A stretch of 64,000 bases of DNA from Kovacikia minuta CCNUW1. Its GTDB lineage: Bacteria > Cyanobacteriota > Cyanobacteriia > Leptolyngbyales > Leptolyngbyaceae. The translations under genes and the position numbers were made by a program. The DNA lies in contig NZ_CP083582.1 in assembly GCF_020091585.1 (NCBI RefSeq), forward strand, positions 310,001 through 374,000, written 5' to 3'. Below are positions 27,593 to 38,119 of the stretch, piece by piece. The notes beneath the pieces were generated by a model that ran no database searches, was not told where the DNA came from, and saw nothing but the letters and a program-made list of their open reading frames with translations. Each line of letters starts with the position of its first letter. The first letter of the stretch is position 1.

Positions 27593-28042
27593 CTAAACAA
27601 CCAGGGGCTGCCTTGAGACATCACGAACTCGTTTAGAAAGCCTTAACTCAGTTCCCTGCGAGTTCCATTGAACCTGGTCAAAGATTTGATGGAGGATATA
27701 CATTCCACGCCCACATTCTCTCTCATCGCAGGGCAATTGCCTACTCTGACCAATCTCACAATCATGGCTGGGTCTAAACCCACCTCCCTGATCCGAGATA
27801 ATCCACCAATAATGATTCGCTACTGAAGAAAATCGAACCAAAACCGTCTTACTGGGGTCTAAATTATTACCGTGCTTAGCAGCGTTAACAAGTGCTTCCT
27901 GAAGCCCCAACCGAACCTCCGCTCTCCAACCGGGGGGGATTTCAGCGAGCAAAAGATCCAAAATTGGGATCAAATATAGGGTGGAAGCAAAACTAATCGT
28001 ATTCCAATGGCGTCTAACGGGACGAGACGAGACAGCAATCAC
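27593..28042 (-). CDS. Anti-sigma-factor type histidine-kinase-like ATPase
   Basis: 149 residues containing only a GHKL ATP-binding domain. N-box is EALVNAAKHGN, G1 is DQGGGF and G2 is GRGMYIL, the spacing seen in RsbW/SpoIIAB-like anti-sigma or switch kinases. There is no phosphoacceptor or sensor domain. Partners (anti-sigma antagonist, phosphatase) are not nearby. It probably controls a stress or motility switch by binding a partner in an ATP-dependent way. Confidence 0.85.
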   Translation of the reverse strand: MIAVSSRPVRRHWNTISFASTLYLIPILDLLLAEIPPGWRAEVRLGLQEALVNAAKHGNNLDPSKTVLVRFSSVANHYWWIISDQGGGFRPSHDCEIGQSRQLPCDERECGRGMYILHQIFDQVQWNSQGTELRLSKRVRDVSRQPLVV

Positions 28043-28474
28043 TCAAAGAACCCCGTAGCTTTCAAATGGATCAACTTCGAACAAAAACAAGCAATTATAA
28101 AGAGGGAAGCCCCATCAGCATGATTAAAATGTCTAGAAAGACATACCCTGACCTATCCTAGAAGGACTTTAATACACGACTCGCAATTTATTGCCTGGCT
28201 TTGTTTAAATCCCATCCTTTCACTAAAAATAAATTAGACTTTGAAAACAGTTTGTTAATTTGATGATTGTCCACTCGGCAGTCGCCTACAAAGTTCACTG
28301 CATCAAAAAAAGCAAAATAGAACAGGTATGCACACGAGTTGGACGCAACTACTGACGCATCCCTCTATAGCTATACTATCAAAGTACTTTTGAAAAAACA
28401 TCTTTGATACGAATTTTCAATCGTTGCAGTGGCTTCTTATCCTAATTTTTACAGGTTGATTAAGGGAAAACACT
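28043..28474. other. Intergenic stretch, nothing recognised
   Basis: AT-rich, about 430 bp between two minus-strand genes. It should hold the promoter of the anti-sigma-type gene (near 28043-28150). No coding frame, repeat module or RNA hairpin is convincing. Confidence 0.4.
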
Positions 28475-29104
28475 TTAGAAAAGTTGTTCCATATACCGAA
28501 AATCTTTTTCGACTTCTGCCCACAGCGATCGATTATGCGGATCTGTACGGAGTGCCTTCTTCAAATAAATCCTGGCTTTATCCAGCTGACGTTCCTGAAT
28601 CAGGTGCCGACCCCAACGCTGGTAAACGATCGCCTGCCACTGCACCACCTCAGGATCTTGAGGAATGCGGCGGGCTAACCCTTCAATCAGGGCAATCGCC
28701 CTGGGGAACCGATGTTCCCTGAGCAACTGCTGTAACTGTTGATAGGAGCTTGACTTAAGCTGTTGTTCAACCGGGGACAGGTCAGGATTAAATTGAATCG
28801 GGTCAGACTTGCGTGTTATTTTTACCCCCGTTGCCTTGGGTGCGGCGCTGGGAGGAGGTGCTTCAACCGATGAATTCCGGGTGGTCTTCGTTTGCTCTGT
28901 TTGCCCATTTCCAGAACCTGCCCCAGCAGCTAAAAGAAACTTATACGCTTCAGTCACCGCGATAAATCTTTCTTTCGCCTGCTGGTCGCCCGGATTTACG
29001 TCCGGATGGTACTGTCTCGCCAAACGCCGATAAGCTGCTTTGATTTCATCAAAAGATGCCCCAGACTTCAATCTCAATAATCGATAACAATCTGCAAGGT
29101 TCAT
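28475..29104 (-). CDS. J-domain (DnaJ-like) protein with C-terminal TPR-like region
   Basis: 209 residues. The J domain occupies residues 1-65 with the HPD motif in RQYHPDVNPGDQQAKERF. A low-complexity Ser/Thr/Pro linker follows, then a helical region (VEQQLKSSSYQQLQQLLREH to LKKALRTDPHNRSLW) that reads like two or three TPR units. It lacks the Gly/Phe and zinc-finger regions of true DnaJ, so it is a specialised co-chaperone that delivers bound partners to DnaK. Confidence 0.88.
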   Translation of the reverse strand: MNLADCYRLLRLKSGASFDEIKAAYRRLARQYHPDVNPGDQQAKERFIAVTEAYKFLLAAGAGSGNGQTEQTKTTRNSSVEAPPPSAAPKATGVKITRKSDPIQFNPDLSPVEQQLKSSSYQQLQQLLREHRFPRAIALIEGLARRIPQDPEVVQWQAIVYQRWGRHLIQERQLDKARIYLKKALRTDPHNRSLWAEVEKDFRYMEQLF

Positions 29105-29396
29105 TCAGAGAGAAATGGCAGAGTTAACAATAATTTTGCCACTGCCGGAAGAAAAATTATCAGCTACCAGCGGTCAGCTATCAGCTGAAGATCCTTATAA
29201 GTACTATTTGCATCCTAAAGGATCTCGCCAGATGAAAGCAAATTTAGAAGGGCAATCTGGAGCATAAAGTGGGTTCCAGGCAGAAAGTATGGTCGTGCCT
29301 GAGCGAGAAAATCAATTTTAGAAGCCAGAAGAGGAGCGTTCTGACCCCTAGCTTCTGGCTTTTCCTTCTTCCAATAAGAGCTGACGGCTCAAGCCT

Positions 29397-29996
29397 CTAA
29401 GAGGTCGGTGCCATCTCAATGACGCTATCAATTAAGCCGTAGTCCTTTGCTTCCTGAGCTGACATGAAGAAGTCGCGATCAGTGTCCCGCTCAATCTTTT
29501 CAAGGGGTTGCTCGGTCATTTTTGCCATGATCTCGTTGAGCTGTTTGCGCACTCGCAGGATCTCGGCAGCCTCAATCTGAATATCCGTTGCCTGACCACG
29601 CGTTCCCCCCAGGGGTTGGTGAATCATGATGCGGGCGTGGGGCAGGGCAAGCCGTTTGCCTTTGCTACCAGCGGATAACAAAAAAGCACCCATTGACGCA
29701 GCCAGTCCCACGCAAATGGTTACCACCTCTGACTTAATGTGTTGAATGGTGTCATAAATTGCCATTCCCGCTGTGACCGAACCACCTGGCGAATTGATGT
29801 AAAGATAGATCGGCTTTGAGGAGTCGTCGGAATCGAGATAGAGCAGATAGGCGACGATCGCATTGGCGATTCCATCATCAACTTCTTCTGCCAGAAAAAT
29901 AATGCGCTCCCGAAATAGCCGCTCGTAGATGCTAATCCACTGCTCGTAGGGGCTACCGGGAAGGCGGTAGGGAACACTGGGAATACCAATGGGCAT
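29397..29996 (-). CDS. clpP: ClpP protease subunit, catalytically complete
   Basis: 199 residues. The catalytic Ser is in [14 protein letters not shown], His in MIHQPLGG and Asp in the DTDRDFF segment. The glycine-rich oxyanion loop [15 protein letters not shown] is intact. With ClpC/ClpX ATPases it forms the barrel that degrades unfolded proteins in the cytoplasm. It is the last of three clpP-type genes in a row, separated from the middle one by about 200 bp of short repeats. Confidence 0.92.
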   Translation of the reverse strand: MPIGIPSVPYRLPGSPYEQWISIYERLFRERIIFLAEEVDDGIANAIVAYLLYLDSDDSSKPIYLYINSPGGSVTAGMAIYDTIQHIKSEVVTICVGLAASMGAFLLSAGSKGKRLALPHARIMIHQPLGGTRGQATDIQIEAAEILRVRKQLNEIMAKMTEQPLEKIERDTDRDFFMSAQEAKDYGLIDSVIEMAPTS

Positions 29997-30002
29997 GGGA
30001 GG

Positions 30003-30193
30003 ACTCCTTGTTTGAAGGATAAAGGATAAGGGATGAAGGATAAAAGAGAGGGGGATAAAAGGGTAGAAGGTGATGAGGTGATGGGAGGGGGGGAGGGGGA
30101 GAATGGGGGGAGGGGGTAGAAGACTGGGGGATAAGGAGATAATTTTTATCTTTTATCCTTTATCCTTTCCCTAGCACCTACCACCTACCACCT
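30003..30193. repeat. Compound short-repeat tract between clpP genes
   Basis: Units of aaggata, ggggag, atccttt and ccaccta fill the whole gap. The tract occurs between two genes that probably share a transcript. Confidence 0.8.
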
Positions 30194-30194
30194 G

Positions 30195-30860
30195 TCACCT
30201 AGCCGCGATCGCGGTTGGCAATTCCTTTGTACTGGACAGAACATGATCCACAAGTCCGTATTCTTTTGCTTCCTCTGGGGTCATATAGAACATCCGATCA
30301 GTATCTTTATGGATTCTTTCGATCGGTTGTCCGGTATTTTTAGCAAAGATATCAAGTAGCAAAGCTCGTTTAGAAAGGACTTCTTCAGCATTGATTTGAA
30401 TATCCGTTGCTTGCCCTTGAGTGCCAATTCGGGGATGATGGAGCGCAATCATTGCGTGCGGGAGACTGGCTCGCTTGCCTTTGGTTCCCGATGAGAGCAA
30501 CAGTGCAGCCATACTAATGGCTTGCCCCAAACAGATTGTGACAATTTCTGATTTGATGTGCTGCATCGTATCGTAAATTGCCAGTGTGGCTGAAATTGCC
30601 ATCATGCCAACGGATTCGTTCGCCATGCCAGCAGAGACTGGATCGCCAAGCGAATTGATGTACAGGTAAATTGGCTTGTTCTGATCTTCCGAGTCTAAAT
30701 ACAGCATGGCTGAAATCAAAGAGTTCGCCAAACCCATTGAGACGGGTTGATTCAGAAAAATGATCCGTTCCTGGCTCAGGCGAGTATAGATGCTGATCCA
30801 TTGCCAGTAGGGACTGCCAGGAACGTTGTAGGGAACGCGGAGAATCTCATCAACAGACAT
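30195..30860 (-). CDS. ClpP-like subunit with an insertion in the oxyanion loop
   Basis: 221 residues, clearly ClpP family. Ser ([14 protein letters not shown]) and His (IALHHPRIG) are present. The usual [14 protein letters not shown] is replaced by [20 protein letters not shown] and then [11 protein letters not shown], a 13-residue insertion that also removes one of the two loop glycines. Such a subunit may have low or altered activity and may serve mainly to shape a mixed ring. It is flanked by clpR upstream and a standard clpP downstream. Confidence 0.85.
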   Translation of the reverse strand: MSVDEILRVPYNVPGSPYWQWISIYTRLSQERIIFLNQPVSMGLANSLISAMLYLDSEDQNKPIYLYINSLGDPVSAGMANESVGMMAISATLAIYDTMQHIKSEIVTICLGQAISMAALLLSSGTKGKRASLPHAMIALHHPRIGTQGQATDIQINAEEVLSKRALLLDIFAKNTGQPIERIHKDTDRMFYMTPEEAKEYGLVDHVLSSTKELPTAIAAR

Positions 30861-30977
30861 AAGGGTAAGAGAGTTATGAATTACGAATTATGAATTACGA
30901 ACTACGAGTTTGTAGGAATTGAGAGGTTGGTTTCTTGATGGTCAATTCCTAGTTCTCAATTCTTAATTCTGAATTCC

Positions 30978-31670
30978 CTAAGCAATGGCTGGAATGGGTT
31001 TGGGTAGATCTTTGGTGCTTTCGAGGACACGATCGATCAGCCCATATTCCTTGGCTTGATCTGGCGTGAGATAGAACATGCGATCGGTATCTTTGGCAAT
31101 TTTTTCGGCCAGTTGTCCGGTATTTCTGGAAAGAATATCGAGCATTGCGGCTTTATTTTCCAGCACCTCTTTGGCTCGAATCTGAATATCCGTCGCCTGA
31201 CTGCGACCCATGCCAACACGCGGTTGATTAAGAACGATCGTTGCATGGGGCAGGCTGGCTCGAAAGCCTTTTGTGCCCGCAGAAAGGATCATGGCAGCAG
31301 TGCCCATTGCCTGACCCAGGCAGATCGTATGGACCGGAGGTTTGATGTAGTTAATCGTGTCGCAAATGGCGAAGGCTTCCGTATCTTGACCGATCGCATC
31401 TCCGGTATACCAGGAAGTTCCTGTGGAGTTGATATAGAAAAAGATGGGTTTTTCTGGGTCGGCAAACTGCAAATACAGGAGTTGGGCAATAATCAGCTTC
31501 GTGACATCGACCCCAAGCTGGCGCTTAAAATCATCCGAGGAAACGAGGGGCAATCCCAAATAAATGATCCGTTCCTTCAACAATAGGGAAGGAAGGTCGG
31601 GGGGTGGGGTTCGGTAGAAGGAATCTCCACCATAGTAAGGAGATTGAACAGCTTTAATCGATGAACTCAT
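30978..31670 (-). CDS. clpR: ClpR, non-catalytic Clp subunit
   Basis: 230 residues. The region that holds the catalytic Ser reads GQAMGTAAMILSAG, and the His position reads IVLNQPRVG, so two triad residues are missing. This identifies ClpR, the inactive subunit that shares a ring with ClpP in cyanobacteria and chloroplasts. The N-terminus YYGGDSFYRTPPPDLPSLLL is typical. First gene of the three-gene cluster, divergent from the VWA gene. Confidence 0.88.
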   Translation of the reverse strand: MSSSIKAVQSPYYGGDSFYRTPPPDLPSLLLKERIIYLGLPLVSSDDFKRQLGVDVTKLIIAQLLYLQFADPEKPIFFYINSTGTSWYTGDAIGQDTEAFAICDTINYIKPPVHTICLGQAMGTAAMILSAGTKGFRASLPHATIVLNQPRVGMGRSQATDIQIRAKEVLENKAAMLDILSRNTGQLAEKIAKDTDRMFYLTPDQAKEYGLIDRVLESTKDLPKPIPAIA

Positions 31671-32007
31671 AGTGTATTGCCTGAGACCGTTGCACTGTTT
31701 TTACATAGTAGCGTGAGAGTTATCGGAACTGCGTACAATGTCAGGTACGGCAATCCCTCCGGATGGCGAAAGGTGAACCTGTTCAGCATCCGTTTCGCCG
31801 CTTCCATCCCACCCCCTATTTTGAACGGTCACACAAAAATTTGGAATCAGAAATTTTAAGGTCAAAATTGTAGTTGCAATTTGTACATCCCACTTCATAA
31901 CCCCACTTCCAATTCAAAATTTCTCCTCAGCATTTCGCCCCCCTCACGCTCAATTCAAAACTCACAGTTCAAAACTCTTTCCCCATCCCCTATCCCCCTC
32001 CCCCACT
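31671..32007. other. Divergent promoter region of clpR and the VWA gene
   Basis: A tacaat hexamer near 31735 is a candidate -10 element. The right half (31900-32000) is made of aattcaaaa and ccccatcccc repeat modules. No gene seen. Confidence 0.45.
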
Positions 32008-33246
32008 ATGAAAGTCGGTTTGCAACCTGCCCTCAGTGATGCCAATGTTGATGCAGCTCAGCCCACCAGTCAACGGCAACTCGCCATTTCAATCTCCGCG
32101 ATCGCAGAGGAGATGAGCCGAAATGTGCCGCTCAACCTGTGCCTGATTCTGGATCACAGTGGCTCGATGGGGGGACGTGCTCTGGAAACCGTGAAGCAGG
32201 CAGCCCAACGGATTGTGGATCGGCTCTCACCGGACGATCGCCTGTCAATTGTGGCGTTTGACCATAAGGCAAAGGTGCTGGTGCCCAATCAGATGATCGA
32301 CAATCCTGCCAGTGTCAAGTTGCAAATCAATCAAATCAAAGCGGGGGGCGGAACGGCGATCGACGAAGGGTTACGGCTGGGAATTGAGGAACTGGCAAAG
32401 GCAAAGAAAGATACGATCTCCCAGGCATTTCTGTTAACCGATGGCGAAAATGAACACGGCGACAACGATCGCTGTTTGAAGCTGTCTAAGCTGGCGGCAG
32501 ACTATAACCTGACTGTGAATACCCTCGGTTTTGGGGATGCCTGGAACCAGGACGTTTTGGAAACAATTGCCGATGCAGGTGGGGGCAGCCTTTCCTTTAT
32601 TCAAAATCCAGAACAAGCCGTAGACGAGTTTGCCCGCCTGTTTACCCGGATTCAATCCGTCGGGTTGACCAATGCCTACCTGTTGTTAACCCTGATGCCC
32701 CATATTCGACTGGCGGAAATGAAACCACTGGCGCAGGTTTCGCCAGATACGATCGAACTTTCCGTGATGCAGGAAGCTGGACATTATGTTGTGCGCCTGG
32801 GGGATTTGATGGTGGATAGCGCCAGAGTTGTCCTGGCGAATCTATACCTGAATAGTTTGCCCGTCGGTCTTCAATCGGTTGCCCAAGTGCAGGTTCGCTA
32901 CGATGACCCTGCCTACGCCAGGGAAGGATTACTAACAGAAAAAATTCCGGTTTCCGCCAATTTTATGTCTCCCTACCAGCCTGCCCCCGATCCCCAGGTG
33001 CAGCAACACATCCTGGCATTGGCAAAATACCGCCAAACCCAGATTGCCGAAACAAAACTCCAACAGGGCGATCGCACGGGTGCCGCCACAATGCTGCAAA
33101 TGGCAGCTAAAACTGCACTCCAGATGGGCGACCAGGGTGCTGCTACCGTATTGCAACAAAACGCGACCCGATTGCAAACAGGGGAGAATTTGTCGGAAGC
33201 CGATCGCAAGAAAACCCGCATTGTCTCGAAAACGACACTGACTTGA
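32008..33246 (+). CDS. VWA domain protein
   Basis: 412 residues. The MIDAS metal site is complete: DHSGSMGG (DxSxS), GGGTAIDEG (Thr) and LTDGENEHGD (Asp). No signal peptide or membrane helix is present, so it is cytosolic. The C-terminal half is beta-rich followed by a helical tail (AAKTALQMGDQGAATVLQQN). Cytoplasmic VWA proteins often act as scaffolds with AAA ATPases or chaperones, but no such partner lies beside it apart from the divergent clp cluster. Function unknown. Confidence 0.85.
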   Translation: MKVGLQPALSDANVDAAQPTSQRQLAISISAIAEEMSRNVPLNLCLILDHSGSMGGRALETVKQAAQRIVDRLSPDDRLSIVAFDHKAKVLVPNQMIDNPASVKLQINQIKAGGGTAIDEGLRLGIEELAKAKKDTISQAFLLTDGENEHGDNDRCLKLSKLAADYNLTVNTLGFGDAWNQDVLETIADAGGGSLSFIQNPEQAVDEFARLFTRIQSVGLTNAYLLLTLMPHIRLAEMKPLAQVSPDTIELSVMQEAGHYVVRLGDLMVDSARVVLANLYLNSLPVGLQSVAQVQVRYDDPAYAREGLLTEKIPVSANFMSPYQPAPDPQVQQHILALAKYRQTQIAETKLQQGDRTGAATMLQMAAKTALQMGDQGAATVLQQNATRLQTGENLSEADRKKTRIVSKTTLT

Positions 33247-33331
33247 GAGTAAGGATTACGGAAATGAGAATTACACAGGTAAGTTTTACACGCAAGGTAT
33301 CGCCCACGTGAATAGATTGATACTGTGACCT

Positions 33332-34414
33332 CTACGCCATTGCCGAGGATGCCTTCGGTCGAGCGAAAATCATCCGTCCTGCTGAGGTTTGTAGGGCACT
33401 GGTTACCACTACCTGCAACTCACCGCCTACGTAGCTGCGACCATCCTCCACGACGACCATCGTACCGTCATCCAGGTAGCCAACCCCCTGAGCGGGTTCT
33501 TTCCCTTCCTTGAGGATTTTGAGATCGATACTGTCACCAGGGAGGTAACTGGGTCGGACTGCCTGAGTCAGGTCATTAATATTTAGAACAGGCACCTTCT
33601 GGAGACTGGCAACCTTATTCAGGTTGAAGTCATTGGTGAGCAATGTACCATTGATTTCCTGAGCCAGCCGCACCAATTTGGCATCGACAGTAGGCACATC
33701 GTCATAGTCAGCGGGATGGATCAGGATACGATCGGGATAGGCTTCCTTCATCCGATTGAGGATGTCCAATCCTCGCCGTCCTCGGACACGTTTTTGATCG
33801 TTGGAGGCATCTGCCACCTGCTGCAACTCCGCTAACACAAACTGCGGCACCAGGATCTGTCCTTCCAGGAACCCCGTATTGACTAGATTTTCGATTCGTC
33901 CATCAATAATGCAACTGGTATCTAGAACTTTAGCGGATACAGGTTTAAGCGTACCTTCTGCCAGCAGTAAGGTTTCAACGGTATGGGGATTGATCAGGCG
34001 CAATAACGCCCGTCCATGCACATCTGCCAGAGTAATTCCAGAGAAGGCAAACATGACACTACCCACGATCGCCGCCAGGGGCTTAATGAAAGAGAATTCC
34101 GTTGGAATTGGCAGCAGGAAGATTGGAGCCAGGAGCAAGTTTGCCACCAGTAAGCCAATGACTAAACCCACAGCACGGCTTAGCAGGATATCAGCTGGCA
34201 TGGTGCGGAATTGCCGCTCTAAACGCCGATAGCTGGTTTGAACCACTAACCCTACAGCCAATCCGATGAGCGCACCGAAACCCGCACTCACCCAGCGCAG
34301 ACCAACCTCGTTAGTGACCTGCTGTAAAGCGCTGCTGGGTAGCTCTTCAATGCCATGAAAACCAATCCCCGCCCCTGCTAGGATAAATGAAATGATAATG
34401 ATTGCGTCAAGCAT
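33332..34414 (-). CDS. Membrane PIN/TRAM domain protein
   Basis: 360 residues. Four membrane helices occupy residues 1-150. A PIN nuclease-type domain follows with acidic residues in VLDTSCIIDGRI, LAELQQVAD, TVDAKLV and LLTNDFNLNKVA. A TRAM RNA-binding domain closes it (KEPAQGVGYLDDGTMVVVED). This matches the YacL-like family of bacteria, probable membrane-bound RNases. Its start is about 50 bp from the divergent hemW start. Confidence 0.88.
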   Translation of the reverse strand: MLDAIIIISFILAGAGIGFHGIEELPSSALQQVTNEVGLRWVSAGFGALIGLAVGLVVQTSYRRLERQFRTMPADILLSRAVGLVIGLLVANLLLAPIFLLPIPTEFSFIKPLAAIVGSVMFAFSGITLADVHGRALLRLINPHTVETLLLAEGTLKPVSAKVLDTSCIIDGRIENLVNTGFLEGQILVPQFVLAELQQVADASNDQKRVRGRRGLDILNRMKEAYPDRILIHPADYDDVPTVDAKLVRLAQEINGTLLTNDFNLNKVASLQKVPVLNINDLTQAVRPSYLPGDSIDLKILKEGKEPAQGVGYLDDGTMVVVEDGRSYVGGELQVVVTSALQTSAGRMIFARPKASSAMA

Positions 34415-34608
34415 AATTCAGGTTGTTGGGGGGACATGCCCTCATTATACTCTTCGTCTTGGAAATGCTTTTGGCTAAACCGTACTCTGGTAAGACACCT
34501 GGCTCTTTTGAACGCGTGACTTCCGCCTATATCCACATCCCCTTCTGTCGCAGACGGTGTTATTACTGTGATTTTCCGATTGCGGTGGTGGGGGATAAGC
34601 CTTTGAGG

Positions 34609-34683
<75 letters not shown>

Positions 34684-35507
34684 GGGAGACTTCTGATGTG
34701 AGGGATCGCATCAACGGCAGTAATTCGGGAACGATCGCCCATTATATTGATGTTCTTTGCCAGGAAATTTGTCTGACTCCTGCAAGGGGAACGTCCCTTA
34801 AAACAGTTTTCTTTGGAGGTGGCACCCCTTCATTGCTGGCAGTAGAGCAATTGGAGCGAATCTTGGAGATACTGGATCAGCAATTTGGGATTGCGATCGG
34901 TGCAGAGATTTCGATGGAAATTGACCCGGGCACATTTGACCAGCTGCAACTTGAGGGTTATCGCAAGGCAGGGGTGAACCGGGTGAGTTTGGGTGTTCAG
35001 GCATTTCAGCCAGAACTGTTGCAAGCCTGTGGGCGATCGCATACTGTCCCAGAAGTGTATCAGGCGATCGAGCAAATTCATCAGGCTGGCTTTGAGAACT
35101 TTAGTCTGGATCTGATCTCTGGTTTACCCCATCAAACCCTGGAACATTGGCAGGAATCCCTGGAAAAGGCGATTGCCCTTGTTCCCACCCATCTCTCCTG
35201 TTATGACCTGACCGTTGAAGCCGGAACTCCCTTTAGTCGTCAGTTTAAGCCGGGGTTAGCGCCCCTACCCTCAGACGAAATAACAGCGGATATGTACCGT
35301 ATGGCCCAGCAAACGCTGACCGCCGCAGGATACGACCATTACGAAATTTCCAACTATGCCAGACCGGGCTATCAGTGTCAGCATAATCGGGTCTACTGGG
35401 AAAACCGCCCGTTCTACGGATTTGGTATGGGGGCAACCAGTTATTTGGGGGGCGATCGGGTTTCCCGTCCACGAAAGACACAGGAGTACTATGGATGGGT
35501 GGAGGAA

Positions 35508-35648
35508 AGGCAGAAGGCAGAAGGCAGGAGGCAGAGGGCAGAAGAGGACGCGGGGACGCGGGGACGCGGGGACGCGGAGAATTTAATTCAAAATTCAAAA
35601 CTTAAAACTCAAAACTCAAAACTTAAAACTCAAAACTCTCCCCCATCC
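35508..35648. repeat. In-frame compound repeat tract inside hemW
   Basis: aggcaga units, then four gacgcgg heptamers, then alternating aacttaaaactcaaaactcA-type units. It encodes about 45 low-complexity residues between YYGWVEE and LLLDTLMLGLRLAEG, which are adjacent in ordinary HemW proteins apart from a short loop. Confidence 0.85.
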
Positions 35649-35971
35649 CCCGATCTTCTACTAGACACACTTATGCTGGGGTTGCGGCTCGCTGAAGGAT
35701 TGAATTTAGCACCATTGCAGGCACAGTTTGGGGAAGAGATAGTGAAACAGATTTTGGTGTGCTTGCAGCCTTATATCCAGAAAGGATGGGTCGAAATCAC
35801 TTCAGATTCGGGTTTTGGCGGATTGAGTCCAGAAGCTTTTCCAGACAAAGGACAATTGAGGTTGACTGACCCAGAAGGGTTTTTGTTTTCAAATGTCATC
35901 CTGGTTTCCCTATTCGACGAGTTGGGCTAGAAGCGCCATCTCACCTGAAACCTGACACCTACAACCATGCC

Positions 35972-37441
35972 CTAAATTCCAAACAGCGTTTGCAACCTTT
36001 TGCGAATTCGAATGAGGGGAGTTTCCTCAGAAAATCCGGTCAAAATTCCCATTTGCAGCAGGGTTTGTTGGCGTTCCATGAGTTTTTGGGCAATTTGGTC
36101 GGCTAATCCCTGATGTTCTTGCAGCAGGCGTTTGAGGTCGTTGCGCTCAATCACAAATAAAACGCTGTCTTCCAAGGTTCTGACCGTTGCCGATCGTGGA
36201 ATCCCCATCAGTAAGGACATTTCCCCAAAAAACTCCCCTTCATTGAGGGTGGCAATGTACTGCTCAACCCGTTTCGAGAAGATTTCTACTGAGCCTCTGA
36301 GAATAATGTAAAACGCTTCTCCAGGGGTGCCTTCCTCACACACGATCTGGTCTGCTGGAAATAATTGGCGATACCCGTACTCGATCAATTGCAACAGTTC
36401 GACTTCGGTACAATCCTGAAAGTATGAAATCCGGCGCAATAAATCGCGCAGGGTCATATTATTGGAAGCAATGGGAATCGATCGCTTGGGTTCTGGCAAG
36501 GGCAGTTCTGGTGGAGAAGCTTTGCCATTCCCTGACTCAATGCTGCCGTTTTGCTGAAGTAAAGGTTTAATTTCACCCAGATTGCGAATATGCAAATCTC
36601 TTTGCGGAAAGGGCACTTCAATCCCTCTCAGCCCTAGCTCGCGCTCAATTGCAAAGTATAAGTTACTTTTGATGGGTTCACTTTCGGCAGGTTGATTAAT
36701 CCACACCAGCAGTTCAAAGTTCAAGGCACTGTCTCCAAATCCCCGGAACCAGACACGGGGGGATGGGTCATTTAGAACCTTAGAATCTTGCCGTGCTGCT
36801 TTTAACAACGCTTCAGAAACCAGTAGCGTATCGCTGCCGTAGGCAATTCCAACGGGAATGTGAAGCCGACAGCGGGGATCGCGGTAACTCCAGTTGACCA
36901 CGTTATTTTCCACAAACCGGATGTTGGGTACGATCACAAACACACCGTCCTGGGTGCGAACGGTGGTTGAGCGAATCGAAATGTTTTCAACTGTACCCAG
37001 CAGGTTGTCCACTTCAATAAAGTCCCCGACTCGAATCGGTTGCTCGACCAGCAAGGTCAAACCGCTGATAAAATTGCTGGCTAGATTTTGTAGCCCAAAC
37101 CCGATCCCAATCCCCAGGACGCCTGCAAACAGGGTTAGTGAGCTTAAGTTAACGCCCGCCGTTTGGAGAACGATGATCAACCCCAAAACCGTGAGCAGGT
37201 ATTGAATCAGGGCTGCGGCAACTTCACGGGTACCACGATCGAGGCCAATCCGAATCAGCACTCCCCGTTTCAGCCAATTGCTCATAAACCGGGAAGCCCA
37301 GAAGACCGCAAAGATCACCAGAAGCAGCGTCACAAGTAGGCTGAGGGAGTACTGCTTATTGCCAATCTCAAACATGGGAGTGGCAAAGAAGCTAGATAAC
37401 TCTGAGAAAATTTCCTGAATTTTGCTGATAAGCCAGTTCAT
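35972..37441 (-). CDS. MscS-type mechanosensitive channel with cyclic-nucleotide-binding domain
   Basis: 489 residues. Membrane helices: SLSLLVTLLLVIFAVFWASR, YLLTVLGLIIVLQTAG and the pore helix LFAGVLGIGIGFGLQNLASN. The MscS beta domain follows (VGDFIEVDNLLGTVENISIR). Residues about 335-460 are a cNMP-binding domain with the phosphate-binding cassette GEFFGEMSLLMGIPRSATVR. The fusion suggests an ion channel gated or tuned by cAMP or cGMP, as described for some cyanobacterial MscS homologues. Convergent with hemW. Confidence 0.9.
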   Translation of the reverse strand: MNWLISKIQEIFSELSSFFATPMFEIGNKQYSLSLLVTLLLVIFAVFWASRFMSNWLKRGVLIRIGLDRGTREVAAALIQYLLTVLGLIIVLQTAGVNLSSLTLFAGVLGIGIGFGLQNLASNFISGLTLLVEQPIRVGDFIEVDNLLGTVENISIRSTTVRTQDGVFVIVPNIRFVENNVVNWSYRDPRCRLHIPVGIAYGSDTLLVSEALLKAARQDSKVLNDPSPRVWFRGFGDSALNFELLVWINQPAESEPIKSNLYFAIERELGLRGIEVPFPQRDLHIRNLGEIKPLLQQNGSIESGNGKASPPELPLPEPKRSIPIASNNMTLRDLLRRISYFQDCTEVELLQLIEYGYRQLFPADQIVCEEGTPGEAFYIILRGSVEIFSKRVEQYIATLNEGEFFGEMSLLMGIPRSATVRTLEDSVLFVIERNDLKRLLQEHQGLADQIAQKLMERQQTLLQMGILTGFSEETPLIRIRKRLQTLFGI

Positions 37442-37724
37442 GGGTGAGGCAGTAGGGGTGACACCAAAAGTCGGGGATCTGGAAACTGATAGGTGAGTTC
37501 TTTCTATGATTCAAGCATTGAATGAAAGTTACCAGGGAACCTTCTCTAAGGAATTGAAGCAAATTCGCGATCGCCATCCTAATATTCTTCTAATAACCTA
37601 TTTCCAACCAGTCATTTTTAGCATAGGATTGGCTAACCCAAGGGTTAGGTGTTTCTCTCAAGCAATGGTGTGAAATGGGGATCATGAAGCAAACCCAACG
37701 ATTCAGCAGCGACTCGACCAACTC

Positions 37725-37955
37725 GTGCGAATATCCATGCATCAGGAGGAAAAACTTGAGATTGTGACTGACCAGGTAGGGCGTCTGACGGAAGGGCTAA
37801 CTGAAATCAAACTCCTGATTCAACAGCAGGCGAAAACCACCCGACAACAAGCGCAGAACATCGATCGCCTTTCCCGCATTGTGGAACGTCAGGCAGAAAC
37901 CGCCGATCGCCTTGCAATAGCCGTCGATCGTCTAATTCAAGATCGCCAGAGTTAA
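37725..37955 (+). CDS. Small coiled-coil protein, hypothetical
   Basis: About 72-76 residues. The whole sequence is amphipathic helix with heptad-like spacing (LTEGLTEIKLLIQQQ, IDRLSRIVERQAETADRLA). GTG at 37725 or ATG at 37737 (MHQEEKLEIVTDQ) could start it. Similar short coiled-coil ORFs are common in cyanobacteria and have no known role. Confidence 0.55.
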   Translation: MRISMHQEEKLEIVTDQVGRLTEGLTEIKLLIQQQAKTTRQQAQNIDRLSRIVERQAETADRLAIAVDRLIQDRQS

Positions 37956-38119
37956 ACACAGAATTTTCTACTCAAGCCAAAAGCCCCGAAGTCTTGATAG
38001 TCTTCTAAAACCACCAAGTCTCCGGGACTCACTCAAATTGAAGATTGGAGAAGAGGATTCAGGATTAAAGATTAGTCAGGGACGCTGAACCTACAATCTA
38101 AAATCTGCTGTCTGAAATC

